Shown here: piece after piece, positions 55,840 to 64,000 of the stretch
How the letters are laid out: each line of letters opens with the position of its first letter
Position numbering within the stretch: position 1 is the first letter of the stretch
Assembly: GCF_016056295.1 (NCBI RefSeq)
Contig: NZ_JAECZB010000094.1
Span: 1 to 64,000 of the forward strand
Reading direction: 5' to 3'
DNA length: 64,000 bases
Origin: Atlanticothrix silvestris CENA357
GTDB taxonomy: Bacteria > Cyanobacteriota > Cyanobacteriia > Cyanobacteriales > Nostocaceae
Notes under the pieces: generated by a model
Databases searched by the model: none
Seen by the model: the letters and a program-made list of their open reading frames with translations, nothing else
Told to the model about the DNA's origin: nothing
Position numbers and translations under genes: made by a program

Positions 55840-56508
55840 TTAGCTGTTAACGGAACTCTGAAGGTAAGAGGTCAGGGTTAAAAAACTAGCGATCGCTCCA
55901 GCGGCTAACAGGGCAAAACGCTCTTTTGGTCTTAATGTCGAATCTACTGGCAGTTTTCCGTTATAACCACGAATTACCATTGCTGCATAGACTCGTTCTG
56001 CTCTGTCTAGAGTCCGGAGGTACAAGGCTCCAATCATGGCAGCACTAGCATAGCGTAACCATCCGGTTGCACCATTTAGACCTCGCAATTGAGCGCTGCG
56101 CTGCATCCGTGTGACTTCCGACAGCAAAATTTCTAGATATTGTCCAGCTAATAGTAAATTTTCCTTAATGGGTGCTGGCACAGGTAAATTTTTGAGGGCA
56201 ATACCAAAACTGTGGGGAGGTAAAGTTAACAAAAAACTATTCATGGCGATCAGACATACCAGAGAACGAAACAGCAAAAAACTGGCTCGCTCCCATCCCA
56301 AGGGCAATGCCATGAATGTCAAGAAAATTAATTCGGTACCTAATAATCCTCCCAAATAGCGGACAGGTACACGCAATATTCCTGCCCAAACAAGGGCGAT
56401 CGCAGCATATACAGCTAGCCAAGGCCAAGCATCATACTTGAGTAAGGCTGCTCCCACGACAATGACTAAAGATAGATGCAAGCGTAACGGCAAAGCAATT
56501 TTAAGCAT
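55840..56508 (-). CDS. cbiQ: ECF transporter T component (CbiQ-like)
   Basis: The 222-residue protein has five to six membrane helices and the CbiQ C-terminal motif (QRSAQLRGLNG and RVYAAMVIRGYNGKLP, the A-R-G signatures that couple to the ATPase). It overlaps cbiM by 8 bases (56501-56508), so translation is probably coupled. It lies between cbiM and cbiO in the first cluster. Confidence 0.93.
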   Translation of the reverse strand: MLKIALPLRLHLSLVIVVGAALLKYDAWPWLAVYAAIALVWAGILRVPVRYLGGLLGTELIFLTFMALPLGWERASFLLFRSLVCLIAMNSFLLTLPPHSFGIALKNLPVPAPIKENLLLAGQYLEILLSEVTRMQRSAQLRGLNGATGWLRYASAAMIGALYLRTLDRAERVYAAMVIRGYNGKLPVDSTLRPKERFALLAAGAIASFLTLTSYLQSSVNS

Positions 56509-57424
56509 TCTTTGGTTTCACCACCTTGGCAATTCCAAAGGCAACAGCAAAGCAAACCGCAGATCCAACTAAACCAGCAAGACTCGCACCAATTTGCCCT
56601 AAGCCTTCAATCCCATAGTCAGCTAGAGGCGTTGGTACAGTTACCCGCACCTGATCAGCTAAGTCAATAAAGCCAATGTTTTCGGCAACCCTTTCCAAAC
56701 CGTCGGGCCATGCTGAGGCGAACAATGACAGCACGCCGGCAATTAGGAAAATGCTGACAACAGGAACTAACCACCCTTTAAACTGCTGTTGTTCTCCTGG
56801 TAATAAATCTGGTCTGGCTGTGGCTAGATAAGCCAGTACACCTCCAGTAATTAGCCCTTCACCGATGCCAATCAAAATATGCACACCAGTCATGGCTGGC
56901 AAAACTACGGCTAAGGATGCTGTCCCAGAAAGGGCTAACTCAATGGCACAAGCTACAGATGCTACGACTACACTGACAGCAGCGGCAATGCCAGCAGCTA
57001 GAGGTAAACGACCTTTAGACCCTCCGAATAGACGCTGCAAGGTTTGGGTTAATACCCAGCCTACCCAAACAGCAATTACTCCCGCGTTTAAAATATTTGC
57101 ACCCAAGGCAGTGATACCACCATCGGCAAACAACACAGCTTGAATAATAAAAACTGTAGCAATGCACAAAATCCCTGCCCAAGGGCTACCCAAAACGATC
57201 GCTGCTAAGGTTCCCCCTAACAAGTGACCGCTAGTACCTCCGGCTACAGGAAAATTGATCATTTGGGCGGCAAAAATAAAGGCAGTGGTTAAGCCCAGTA
57301 TCGGGGCGCGACGGATACCAAAAGCCTCTTGCGATCGCCCACAGGCGATAAACAACGCAGCCGCACTTGCCAAGCCGGTAGCCACTGCTACTGGTGGAGA
57401 AACAAAACCATCAGGAATATGCAT
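56501..57424 (-). CDS. cbiM: ECF transporter substrate-binding CbiM/NikM with fused CbiN-like tail
   Basis: The 307-residue protein starts MHIPDGFVSPPVAVATGLAS; the N-terminal Met-His-Ile, needed for metal binding, is kept without a signal peptide. HLLGGTLAAIVLGSPWAGIL, IAVWVGWVL and GIGEGLITGGVLAY follow. After about residue 215 a further segment has two membrane helices (PGEQQQFKGWLVPVV... and the last TM), a CbiN/NikN-like fusion. MHIPDG starts are common in NikM-type nickel transporters, MHIMEG in CbiM cobalt types, so nickel is the better guess. Confidence 0.92.
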   Translation of the reverse strand: MHIPDGFVSPPVAVATGLASAAALFIACGRSQEAFGIRRAPILGLTTAFIFAAQMINFPVAGGTSGHLLGGTLAAIVLGSPWAGILCIATVFIIQAVLFADGGITALGANILNAGVIAVWVGWVLTQTLQRLFGGSKGRLPLAAGIAAAVSVVVASVACAIELALSGTASLAVVLPAMTGVHILIGIGEGLITGGVLAYLATARPDLLPGEQQQFKGWLVPVVSIFLIAGVLSLFASAWPDGLERVAENIGFIDLADQVRVTVPTPLADYGIEGLGQIGASLAGLVGSAVCFAVAFGIAKVVKPKNA

Positions 57425-57788
57425 GATGTCCCCTATATTGAATGTGTTGGCTCACACAATTTAAATAATATAATTACGGCATCAAATTAATAGGAAACAA
57501 AATTTCTATTCCTTTTTCAATGCCCTATTGGGGGATTTTATAGTGTTACTTAGGGCAGATTCGCAATAAAATCTACGTCAAATAATATACTTATTTATTA
57601 AGTTATTAACTTTTGTTAAGATTATTTTTATTTTAGCACTAAACCTTAGTTAAATCTTTAGATTTTAAAGGATTTTTTCAGTTAGTCTCCTATTGAAATA
57701 GACCCTTATCTATTTACTCAATAAAAATATTAATAATTTTCTAGAAATTCTAAAAGTAAAAGAGTACCAGAGTTGCCACTGTTACTAC
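57425..57788. other. Gap between two ECF clusters
   Basis: These 364 bases separate cbiM of the first cluster from cbiO of the second, all on the minus strand. The first cluster should have its own promoter here. TGTGTTGGCTCACACA at 57449-57464 is an imperfect palindrome (TGTGN8CACA) and could be a regulator site; I cannot name the regulator. No cobalamin riboswitch-like structure was recognised. Confidence 0.5.
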
Positions 57789-58625
57789 CTAAAAATAACG
57801 GAACAGTTTCAATATCCTCTGTCGTAACTTTTCTAAAACTGGCCCTTCGTCGGCTAACCCCTCAGCAAATAACATGTCATATATCAATGGTACTCCTAAC
57901 TGTAATTCTTCGAGAATCTCTCGTTGAGCGAATACATCTTGAGGTTGACCCTCTAAGATAAGTTTTCCCCTGTCCATAACAAAAAGCCAGTCTGCCCAAC
58001 GATAAACTAAATCTAGGTCATGGGTTGCCATAAGTATTGTGGTTCCAGACGCATGAATCTTTTTTAGGGTTGCCATTAAGTTACGAGTATGTAATCTATC
58101 TAGATAAGCTGTTGGCTCATCTAGTAACAATAGTTGCGGTTTTAATACCATTACATCAGCAATGGAAACTCGTTTCTTTTGACCCAAGCTGAGATGATGT
58201 ACTGGTCTTTCGGCTAATTCGGTGAGTCCAAACTCAACTAAAGCTTGCTCAACTCGCTGTTGAATTTCTACTTGAGGTAATCCCAAATTACACAAGCCAT
58301 AAGAAATATCTTCCTCAACAGTAGAGGCAACTAATTGTTGCTCTGGATCTTGAAATATCAACCCAACTTTTTGGCGCAATTCTATCAGAGATTTGCGGTC
58401 GTATTGCAAAGGCTTGCTTTGCCAATGGAGATTACCACTATGAGGTTTGTATAAACCATTAGCTAATAAAAATAGTGTGGTTTTACCGCAACCATTCTGA
58501 CCAATTAAAGCACATTTTTTCTGGGCTGGAATTCGTAGCGTTAAACCATTTAAAGCTGATTGTCTTGCGCCTGGGTAAGTATAATGTACTTGTTGAAATT
58601 CGAGTAATGATTGCTGCATTATCAT
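57789..58625 (-). CDS. cbiO: ECF-type cobalt/nickel transporter ATPase, second cluster
   Basis: The protein of about 279 residues has Walker A GQNGCGKTTLFLLAN, Q-loop FQDPEQQLVASTVEED, signature LSLGQKKRVSIADVMV (with LSLGQ instead of LSGGQ), Walker B LLLLDEPTAYLD and switch His MATHDLDLVYRWAD. It is the ATPase of the second ECF importer. The frame reaches up to 58667 but an ATG at 58625 or 58619 is more likely. It is about 70 bases downstream of cbiQ. Confidence 0.92.
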   Translation of the reverse strand: MIMQQSLLEFQQVHYTYPGARQSALNGLTLRIPAQKKCALIGQNGCGKTTLFLLANGLYKPHSGNLHWQSKPLQYDRKSLIELRQKVGLIFQDPEQQLVASTVEEDISYGLCNLGLPQVEIQQRVEQALVEFGLTELAERPVHHLSLGQKKRVSIADVMVLKPQLLLLDEPTAYLDRLHTRNLMATLKKIHASGTTILMATHDLDLVYRWADWLFVMDRGKLILEGQPQDVFAQREILEELQLGVPLIYDMLFAEGLADEGPVLEKLRQRILKLFRYF

Positions 58626-58697
58626 ATCATTTTTACAAAAACTTACTGGCTCAAGCCCTGATTTCATATAAAATTATAATTATTTAATATTTAATAG

Positions 58698-59495
58698 TTA
58701 AAAAATAGAAATATTCCATTCTAATCCTAATAAGATTGCACATCCCATAATCGCTTCCATAGCATATCGCTTAGATAAATAATAACGATGAGAATGCCAA
58801 AACTGAAATTCGCCCTTAAAACCCCGTGAAGCTAAGCTTAAAGACACTTGACGATAGTTTTCTAAAGTGCGTTTGAGTAATTGTCCAATTAATAGAGATA
58901 AACTTTTAATGCCGATGTTAAAAGTGCGATAGCCACCACGAGATTGTTGAGCAGTCCATAATTCGACAGATGCGTTTAACAAAACGAAAATAAAACGGTA
59001 CATCAATAATAAAAGGTCTGTTAAAATTACAGGAAATCCGATGCGGCGCAAGGTTTGTAAAAGTTCCGTAAATGGAATAGTTAACATAATAAAATATAAG
59101 CAGGCAAGAGAAGCGATCGCCCGTGTAAAAATCGTTAATCCCTGCTCAATTCCATGATTACTGATGTATAAATAGTAAGAGCCAATAGTCATCCCAGCTA
59201 TTGAGTCGCTTTGTATCAAACGCAGATGAGCAATGTTTACGCCATTAATCACTAAAGCAGGTAAACTTGTTAACCAAAATAAAGTAGCAACATAAACTAG
59301 TTTCAGATAAATTTTAGCGGGGATGCCCGCATAAACAACCGTCCAAGTACTAATCCAGATTGCAATTAAAATCTGAATTAAAGGATGAGAAAAAGCAGTG
59401 ATAATTAACAAAGCGATCGCAAACAATAATTTTTGCTCTGGCGCTAACCACCGCAAGCGATTTGTATAAGCCAGAGTATCTATTTGCAGAGTCAT
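58698..59495 (-). CDS. cbiQ: ECF transporter T component (CbiQ), second cluster
   Basis: The 265-residue membrane protein has five to six helices and the CbiQ coupling motif (AQQSRGGYRTFNIGIKSLSL and RQVSLSLASRGFKGEFQFW). It overlaps cbiN by 4 bases (59492-59495), so the two are translationally coupled. It pairs with CbiM, CbiN and CbiO of the second cluster. Confidence 0.92.
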   Translation of the reverse strand: MTLQIDTLAYTNRLRWLAPEQKLLFAIALLIITAFSHPLIQILIAIWISTWTVVYAGIPAKIYLKLVYVATLFWLTSLPALVINGVNIAHLRLIQSDSIAGMTIGSYYLYISNHGIEQGLTIFTRAIASLACLYFIMLTIPFTELLQTLRRIGFPVILTDLLLLMYRFIFVLLNASVELWTAQQSRGGYRTFNIGIKSLSLLIGQLLKRTLENYRQVSLSLASRGFKGEFQFWHSHRYYLSKRYAMEAIMGCAILLGLEWNISIF

Positions 59496-59794
59496 TCCTT
59501 ATTCCTTTGCTGCTGGGAACGCCCTTTATATAATCCGATCGCGTAACCAATTACTCCAGCACCCAAAGCTGCTTGAGAAGAAAATAATAAGCTTTCTACT
59601 TCACCACTAGGCGGTTCAAATAAAGGTTTAAACCAAGGTTTATATCCAGGGTGGACTTCATCAATTGCTTCTTCGGCTTGACCATCTGCACCACCAAATT
59701 CTGCCCCACGTACAAATATTAAAGGCGCGACTGCTAAAGTGATCACTGCTAATACCAATAGCCAGTTATTCAATCCTTTTTTAGACTGATTCAT
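59492..59794 (-). CDS. cbiN: CbiN-type small subunit of the cobalt ECF importer
   Basis: The 100-residue protein has two membrane helices (about 10-28 and 70-90) separated by an extracytoplasmic loop with [17 protein letters not shown] and [13 protein letters not shown]. That is the CbiN pattern; CbiN helps CbiM insert cobalt. It overlaps cbiM by 14 bases and cbiQ by 4. Confidence 0.9.
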   Translation of the reverse strand: MNQSKKGLNNWLLVLAVITLAVAPLIFVRGAEFGGADGQAEEAIDEVHPGYKPWFKPLFEPPSGEVESLLFSSQAALGAGVIGYAIGLYKGRSQQQRNKE

Positions 59795-60566
59795 TGCTTT
59801 GAGGTTCCCCTTTAATTAATTTTAATAGTTCTAATTCTTGAGGAGTATATGATTGTAGCCAGTTCCACACTAGTACAGTCAGTAATCCTTCGCTAATTGC
59901 CAAAGGAACTTGAGTAATTGCAAAAATTCCGGCAAATTTGGCGAATGAGGCGATAAATCCACCCACTGGTGCAGGGAAAGCTAGAGCAAGTTGTACTGAA
60001 GTAATAACGTAAGTGAGTAAATCTGCCAAAGCTGCTGCTAAAAAAATAGCGATTCTTTGCTTACCGCTTAACCACATCATTAGCTGATATATCCAGTAAG
60101 CAGCAAATGGCCCAGCGATCGCCATTGAAAAAGCATTTGCTCCCAATGTTGTCAAACCGCCATGCGCTAGTAGCAACGCTTGAAACAACAAAACTAAAGT
60201 TCCTAGCACCGACATTGCCAAAGGCCCAAACAGCACTGCTCCTAATCCTGTCCCTGTAGGATGGGAACAACTACCTGTAACTGAAGGCATTTTTAATGCC
60301 GATAACACAAAGGTAAAGGCTCCAGCTAATGCCAAAAGTAATTTTAGTTCCGGATTCGCTTGGGTAATTTTAGTTAGCGATCGCAATCCTAAAACAAAAA
60401 ATGGTAACGCTACTATCCACCAAAAAATTGCCCAACTAGCTGGTAAGTAGCCTTCCATAATGTGCATGGCATAGGCTGGTGTAGTTGCTCCCACAACTAG
60501 GTAAAAGCTGAGAACACCCATCAAGATTAGTGATATACGCTTTGATTTGAAAATAATTTTTGACAA
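59781..60566 (-). CDS. cbiM: ECF cobalt-binding component CbiM, second cluster
   Basis: The 261-residue protein has an N-terminal signal peptide ([22 protein letters not shown]) whose cleavage leaves [17 protein letters not shown], the CbiM N-terminus in which Met, His and the amide bind Co2+. Characteristic stretches are [20 protein letters not shown] and [16 protein letters not shown]. It is first in the cbiM-cbiN-cbiQ-cbiO operon, so this set is most likely a cobalt importer. A Fur-family-like box lies 61 bases upstream of its start. Confidence 0.94.
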   Translation of the reverse strand: MSKIIFKSKRISLILMGVLSFYLVVGATTPAYAMHIMEGYLPASWAIFWWIVALPFFVLGLRSLTKITQANPELKLLLALAGAFTFVLSALKMPSVTGSCSHPTGTGLGAVLFGPLAMSVLGTLVLLFQALLLAHGGLTTLGANAFSMAIAGPFAAYWIYQLMMWLSGKQRIAIFLAAALADLLTYVITSVQLALAFPAPVGGFIASFAKFAGIFAITQVPLAISEGLLTVLVWNWLQSYTPQELELLKLIKGEPQSNESV

Positions 60567-60626
60567 GTTCTATACCTCGTAAATGTATTTTTAGGACTTA
60601 TTTTGTATTAGCAAGTTTGATAAATT

Positions 60627-60645
60627 TATGATGATTATCATTATT
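60627..60645. promoter_or_regulatory. Fur/Zur-like box upstream of cbiM
   Basis: Read on the minus strand the site is AATAATGATAATCATCATA, which agrees with the classical Fur box GATAATGATAATCATTATC at 16 of 19 positions and with the cyanobacterial Zur palindrome TGATAAT-N-ATTATCA at 12 of 14. It lies in the cbiM/multicopper-oxidase divergent region and could control either. Which Fur-family protein binds is not decidable from sequence. Confidence 0.6.
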
Positions 60646-60851
60646 ATGGGGTCGCTCAAAGTTAAAATATAAAAGTGCGTTGAATCATAACACAGTTTTA
60701 CTTTTTGCCTTGATGTCTCTAAGTTGCTTTCAAGATAGCTTTTGTTCCGAAATAATTAAGAATTATTGACAATAATTCTTAATTCCGATACTATCCAAAT
60801 TAATTGCAAAAAATTCGCAATTTTTTCTGCTGCAAAACAGTTAATCATGCC

Positions 60852-61850
60852 ATGCCCAAGCACTTTATTTTGGGGAAAGAGAAACTTTGGAGTCGCCGTC
60901 AACTGTTGCAACTAGGATTAGCGGGTGCTGGCGTGACTGGTGCGGCAGCGCTTTGGCAAATTTTGCATTTACAAACTCACTCAAGGGTAAGAATACCACC
61001 TATCGAAATAGAAGCATCTGAGGGCGTTGCTAACCCAATGAAGATGCTTAGGAACTTTGATTATGGAACAGTGAAGCAAGAAAATGGACGCACCATCCGA
61101 GAATTTGAGTTAACTGCTGGTACTTCCATCATTCAACTCAATAGTGCTGTATCTTACAACATCTGGGATTTAAACGGTAGTATACCGGGGCCAACGTTAC
61201 GGGCTAAACAAGGCGATCGCGTGCGGGTACTGTTTCTCAATAAAGCAGGACATTCTCATTCTCTACATTTTCATGGTGTTCATCCCGCCGAAATGGATGG
61301 TGTCCGACCAGTCAGTAACGGCAAAGCGACTATTTATGAATTTGATGCAGAGCCTTATGGCGTTCACCTGTACCACTGTCATATTGAACCAGTTACCCGT
61401 CATATTGCTAAAGGGCTGTACGGCATGTTTATCATCGATCCTCCAACGCCGCGTCCTTCAGCTGATGAGATTGTACTAGTGATGGCTGGTTATGACGTGA
61501 ATGATGATAGTCATAATGAATATTACGCCTTTAACGGACTGCCTCACCATTACATGCATAATCCCATCCGTATTTACCAAAATCAGTTGATTCGTCTGTA
61601 TGTTCTCAACATCATTGAATATGATCCGGCGGTAACGTTTCATCTCCATGCCAACTTTTTTGATGTCTATCGTTCTGGGATGACGATGACTCCTAGTGAG
61701 AAAACCGACGTAATTACGATGGGTGTAGCAGAAAGACACATCTTGGAATTTGCATTTCGCTATCCAGGTAAGTATATGTTTCATCCTCATCAAGATGCGA
61801 TCGCAGAAAATGGTTGCATGGGTCAATTTGAAGTTATTGCTGCTAGTTAA
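60852..61850 (+). CDS. Two-domain multicopper oxidase
   Basis: The product starts MPKHFILGKEKLWSRRQLLQLGLAGAGV with a twin-arginine-type signal (SRRQLLQLG). Two cupredoxin domains follow. Copper ligands are seen in HSLHFHGVHPAE, HLYHCHIEPVTRH, HLHANFFDVY and KYMFHPHQDAIAENGCMGQF. It is a two-domain (nitrite-reductase-like) multicopper oxidase or small laccase; trimeric forms are typical. It may oxidise ferrous iron or another metal, as the ferritin and lipoprotein genes after it suggest. The upstream TTG 60804 is not preferred. Confidence 0.88.
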   Translation: MPKHFILGKEKLWSRRQLLQLGLAGAGVTGAAALWQILHLQTHSRVRIPPIEIEASEGVANPMKMLRNFDYGTVKQENGRTIREFELTAGTSIIQLNSAVSYNIWDLNGSIPGPTLRAKQGDRVRVLFLNKAGHSHSLHFHGVHPAEMDGVRPVSNGKATIYEFDAEPYGVHLYHCHIEPVTRHIAKGLYGMFIIDPPTPRPSADEIVLVMAGYDVNDDSHNEYYAFNGLPHHYMHNPIRIYQNQLIRLYVLNIIEYDPAVTFHLHANFFDVYRSGMTMTPSEKTDVITMGVAERHILEFAFRYPGKYMFHPHQDAIAENGCMGQFEVIAAS

Positions 61851-62350
61851 TCTTAAGAATTTCTCAAGAGTATTTTTAAATACGTCAACATTTTTTTAAC
61901 TTAACGTGAGTTCGATGAACTTTAAACTCTAAAACCTTTGACTAGCATAGTATCCAGTAAATAGCTGTTCCTAAAAATAGTTGAGCTTATTGAGAATAAA
62001 ATCAGTAACTTCTATATCAGTCAATTATTGACTTTATTCTCAACTAATGGTTGATAGTTTATTTTAGCCATAGCTCAGTAATCCTTTGTTGACAAGGCTT
62101 CTAGCCTCTAAAATCCGTCGAACTCACGTTAACTTATATTTCCATAGCTAGTAAGGCTTATAAGCCCTGCCAGTATTTTGAAGGCTGGGTTACTTTCATA
62201 ATTAAATTTTTAGTAAAAATTAGTAACTAGTTGATAAAAAGTTTCATTATTATGCAAAAGTTAAATCTATGATATTTTGTCAAATTCAACTGCTGCTAGT
62301 AGTTGGAAATGTTTTAATTACTACCTTCTAAATATCGCCAAGCATAAATT
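61851..62350. other. Intergenic gap (500 bases) holding the MITE-like element
   Basis: Apart from the element at 61904-62129 this gap contains a hairpin AAGGCTTATAAGCC at about 62154-62167 and AT-rich sequence. The promoter of the lipoprotein gene is expected near 62270-62340; boxes were not assigned. Confidence 0.55.
61904..62129. mobile_element. MITE-like element with 7-bp target duplication
   Basis: The 226-bp element has 12-bp perfect terminal inverted repeats (ACGTGAGTTCGA at 61904-61915; TCGAACTCACGT at 62118-62129) and is flanked by the direct repeat TAACTTA (61897-61903 and 62130-62136). An internal palindrome TTGAGAATAAAATCAGTAA / TTATTGACTTTATTCTCAA forms a long hairpin. No ORF is present. 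It lies in the 500-base gap between the multicopper oxidase and the lipoprotein genes. Confidence 0.85.
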
Positions 62351-63385
62351 ATGATCAAATTTCGTTATGTTTGTCTAACCGTCGCTACTGCTGCCATAGT
62401 TACTTTAAGTGCATGTAACAGCACACCAAATGCAGAAAATACATCTGCGCCCGCAGTAAATTCCACTGCACAAGTTACTGAAACCACCACTCATAGTAGT
62501 CATAGCGGTAAAGCAAAAATTAATATTAATAATGCTATTTTGTCCGAGTTGGATAAGTTTGAAGCTAAGTTAGGTGTCCCAGCCTTATCGAACAAAATTC
62601 AAGCAAGTCGTCCTTATGCTAGTTCGGAAGATTTAGTTACTAAAAAAGTAATAAATCAAGAACAATTTGACCAAATCAAAGATATGGTAACTGTTCAAGA
62701 AGTAGTACTGACTGGCGAAGCAAAAGATGTTGATTACATGACTAAGTTGGGGTTGATGAAAGGACATCTTTTGGTAGCACAAGAACTGCTAGATAAAAAC
62801 TTGCCAAAAGAAGCCGAACCTCATATTGGACACCCAGTTGAGGAAATTTATGTGGATGTAGAAGAGCAACTAAATGAGCGCAAAGTTAAAGAATTTAAGA
62901 CAACTTTGATCAGCTTGGAAGATTTGGTAAAATCTAATCCCAAGAATGCCAAAGTAAAAACTGATCTTACCTCTTCATTACAAGCCGTTGACGGAGCGAT
63001 CGCAACTCTCAGCGCAGAACAACGCTCCAAGCCGGGATTTGTGCTACAGGTAATTAATGAGTTATTGGATGCAGCCAACTCAGAATATGGAGCTGCGATC
63101 GCAGACGGCAAAATAACCGCAGCGATTGAATATCAAGACTCTCGTGGCTTTGTAGTTTATGCCAACGAATTATATCAAGGTATTTCTAGCCAAGTAGCTC
63201 AAGAAAATCCGGAAGCAAACAAAGCAATTGTGACAAGTCTAGCTGAACTCAAAAAAGCTTGGCCCAGCGTTACCCCACCAGCTAAACCTGTACAGACTCC
63301 TAGTGAGGTGACTAAACTGGTGACAACAATTGAACAGAACTCTCAAAAAGTGATTGATAAATCTAACACCCAAGCCCAAGGATAG
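62351..63385 (+). CDS. Lipoprotein with ComEA-like helix-hairpin-helix domain
   Basis: The 344-residue protein has a lipoprotein signal with lipobox LSAC (Cys at about 22), a Ser/Thr-rich linker, a helix-hairpin-helix-like region at about 55-115 (ININNAILSELDKFEAKLGV, then LVTKKVINQEQFDQIKDMV) and a helical C-terminal domain of about 200 residues beginning MTKLGLMKGHLLVAQELLD with HIGHPVEEIY. The second domain looks like the soluble helical parts of iron-uptake lipoproteins; the H and E residues could bind metal. It lies between the multicopper oxidase and bacterioferritin genes. Confidence 0.72.
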   Translation: MIKFRYVCLTVATAAIVTLSACNSTPNAENTSAPAVNSTAQVTETTTHSSHSGKAKININNAILSELDKFEAKLGVPALSNKIQASRPYASSEDLVTKKVINQEQFDQIKDMVTVQEVVLTGEAKDVDYMTKLGLMKGHLLVAQELLDKNLPKEAEPHIGHPVEEIYVDVEEQLNERKVKEFKTTLISLEDLVKSNPKNAKVKTDLTSSLQAVDGAIATLSAEQRSKPGFVLQVINELLDAANSEYGAAIADGKITAAIEYQDSRGFVVYANELYQGISSQVAQENPEANKAIVTSLAELKKAWPSVTPPAKPVQTPSEVTKLVTTIEQNSQKVIDKSNTQAQG

Positions 63386-63424
63386 TATTTTGAACTTAAT
63401 GGGAAGCTTAGATTAAGAAGATTA

Positions 63425-63530
63425 AAATAAGTAATAAGTGAGGAAATAGTTAGGAGTTACGAAGTAAAGAGCGTAGATAGTCTGAGCTTTGAACAACTTT
63501 AAGGAGTATAGCTCCTAACTCATTACCCAT
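63425..63530. repeat. Imperfect inverted repeat before the bacterioferritin gene
   Basis: gtaataagtgaggaaatagt and the complement of ggagtatagctcctaactca (ctaactcattac) are related, so TAGTTAGGAGT near 63448-63458 and AGCTCCTAACTC near 63510-63521 can pair over a long loop. This is a typical Nostoc intergenic repeat of the TTAGGAGTTA kind. It may affect the transcript between the two genes. Confidence 0.5.
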
Positions 63531-63562
63531 GACGCTCCATTCGTAACTTGAATTAACAACTG

Positions 63563-63997
63563 ATGCAAGAGCTTGACCAAAATAAAACCATCGACCTATT
63601 AAACGCCATCATGGAATTTGAACTAGCGGGAGTAGTGCGTTATACACATTATTCCTTGATGGTAACTGGCCCAAATCGGATTCCGATTGTAGATTTTTTC
63701 AAAGCCCAGGCTAGTGAATCTTTGCTTCATGCCCAACAAGTAGGAGAGATTCTTACGGGCTTAGATGGGCATCCCTCGCTCAAAATTGCCCAAATGGAAG
63801 AAACTTATCAACATACAGTCAAGGATATTCTGGCAGAAAGCTTATCCCATGAAAAGAAGGCACTTGAACTGTATAAAAATCTGCTGGAAACTGTCACCAA
63901 TGCTAGCATTTATCTCGAAGAATTTGCTCGTGGCATGATTGGGCAAGAAGAGATGCATAATCTCGAACTGAAAAAGATGTTACGCGATTTCAGCTAA
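63563..63997 (+). CDS. bfr: Bacterioferritin (ferritin-like diiron protein)
   Basis: The 144-residue four-helix bundle has the first Glu in LNAIMEFELAGVVRYTHY, the second helix SESLLHAQQVGEIL with Glu and His, a third helix LSHEKKALELYKNLLE and the fourth GQEEMHNLELKKML with Glu and His, giving the dinuclear iron site. It stores iron, or acts as a ferroxidase, in the cytoplasm. The stop at 63995-63997 lies just inside the window. The multicopper oxidase and lipoprotein genes before it suggest an iron-handling group. Confidence 0.92.
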   Translation: MQELDQNKTIDLLNAIMEFELAGVVRYTHYSLMVTGPNRIPIVDFFKAQASESLLHAQQVGEILTGLDGHPSLKIAQMEETYQHTVKDILAESLSHEKKALELYKNLLETVTNASIYLEEFARGMIGQEEMHNLELKKMLRDFS

Positions 63998-64000
63998 TAG

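Noticed and set aside
57425-57788. Cobalamin riboswitch upstream of the first ECF cluster
   Set aside because: I looked for the B12-box GCCACTG and long structured leader and saw neither; only an imperfect palindrome at 57449.
60567-60803. Cobalamin riboswitch upstream of cbiM
   Set aside because: No B12-box-like GCCACTG; the leader is too short and AT-rich. A Fur-like palindrome explains the conspicuous sequence.

Overview
The window is chromosomal DNA of a filamentous cyanobacterium, most likely a Nostocales relative of Nostoc/Anabaena. It carries photosynthetic cytochrome b6f genes (petB, petD), cyanobacterial NDH-1 genes (ndhD, ndhF), a phycobiliprotein lyase of the S type, a CtpA protease, many copies of the HIP1 octamer gcgatcgc, Cys-rich N-terminal ('4-Cys') Ser/Thr kinases and a CRP-family protein resembling the heterocyst regulator DevH. 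No rRNA, tRNA or CRISPR was seen.

Layout. 1-2.2 kb: end of a giant secreted calcium-binding protein with 216-bp DNA repeats. 2.3-4.8 kb: a zinc-ribbon membrane protein, a glycosyltransferase, the relic of a sugar-nucleotide enzyme and an anti-sigma factor. 5-10.3 kb: petD-petB, divergent ctpA, an MBL-fold protein and a site-2 protease. 10.6-20.5 kb: signalling block with small unknown proteins, a STAND ATPase with TPRs, an iron-type porin, a receptor kinase carrying a periplasmic-binding domain, and a second STAND ATPase. 20.6-35.6 kb: housekeeping and metabolic genes (S-type lyase, HEAT protein, PEP-synthase-like protein, MgtC, RecF, Ca-type P-ATPase, transglutaminase-like protein, PD-(D/E)XK nuclease). 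35.6-39.4 kb: a decaying accessory region with a truncated phosphohexomutase, a LapA-like gene partly duplicated around a BrnT/BrnA pair, a DUF433 antitoxin with a frameshifted toxin, a gene broken by a 38-bp duplication, and a MITE-like element. 40.3-46.7 kb: ndhD and ndhF, separated by an island of toxin-antitoxin pairs (HEPN/MNT, RelE/ParE type, HicAB). 47-53.7 kb: thioredoxin, NnrU-family protein, RbcR-like LysR regulator, a second 4-Cys kinase, DevH-like regulator and a catalytically empty arginyl-tRNA-synthetase-like protein. 53.9 kb: a candidate small RNA with promoter and terminator. 54-60.6 kb: a HAD phosphatase and two consecutive ECF cobalt/nickel importers. 60.8-64 kb: multicopper oxidase, HhH lipoprotein and bacterioferritin, which look like a metal/iron handling set.

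Strongest unusual observations: the LapA duplication bracketing brnTA and starting at a HIP1 site; the toxin-antitoxin island splitting ndhF/ndhD; the candidate sRNA whose 5' end is complementary to the conserved core of Yfr1; the receptor kinase-STAND pair; the ArgRS-like protein without catalytic core beside devH; and two short inverted-repeat elements with target duplications.
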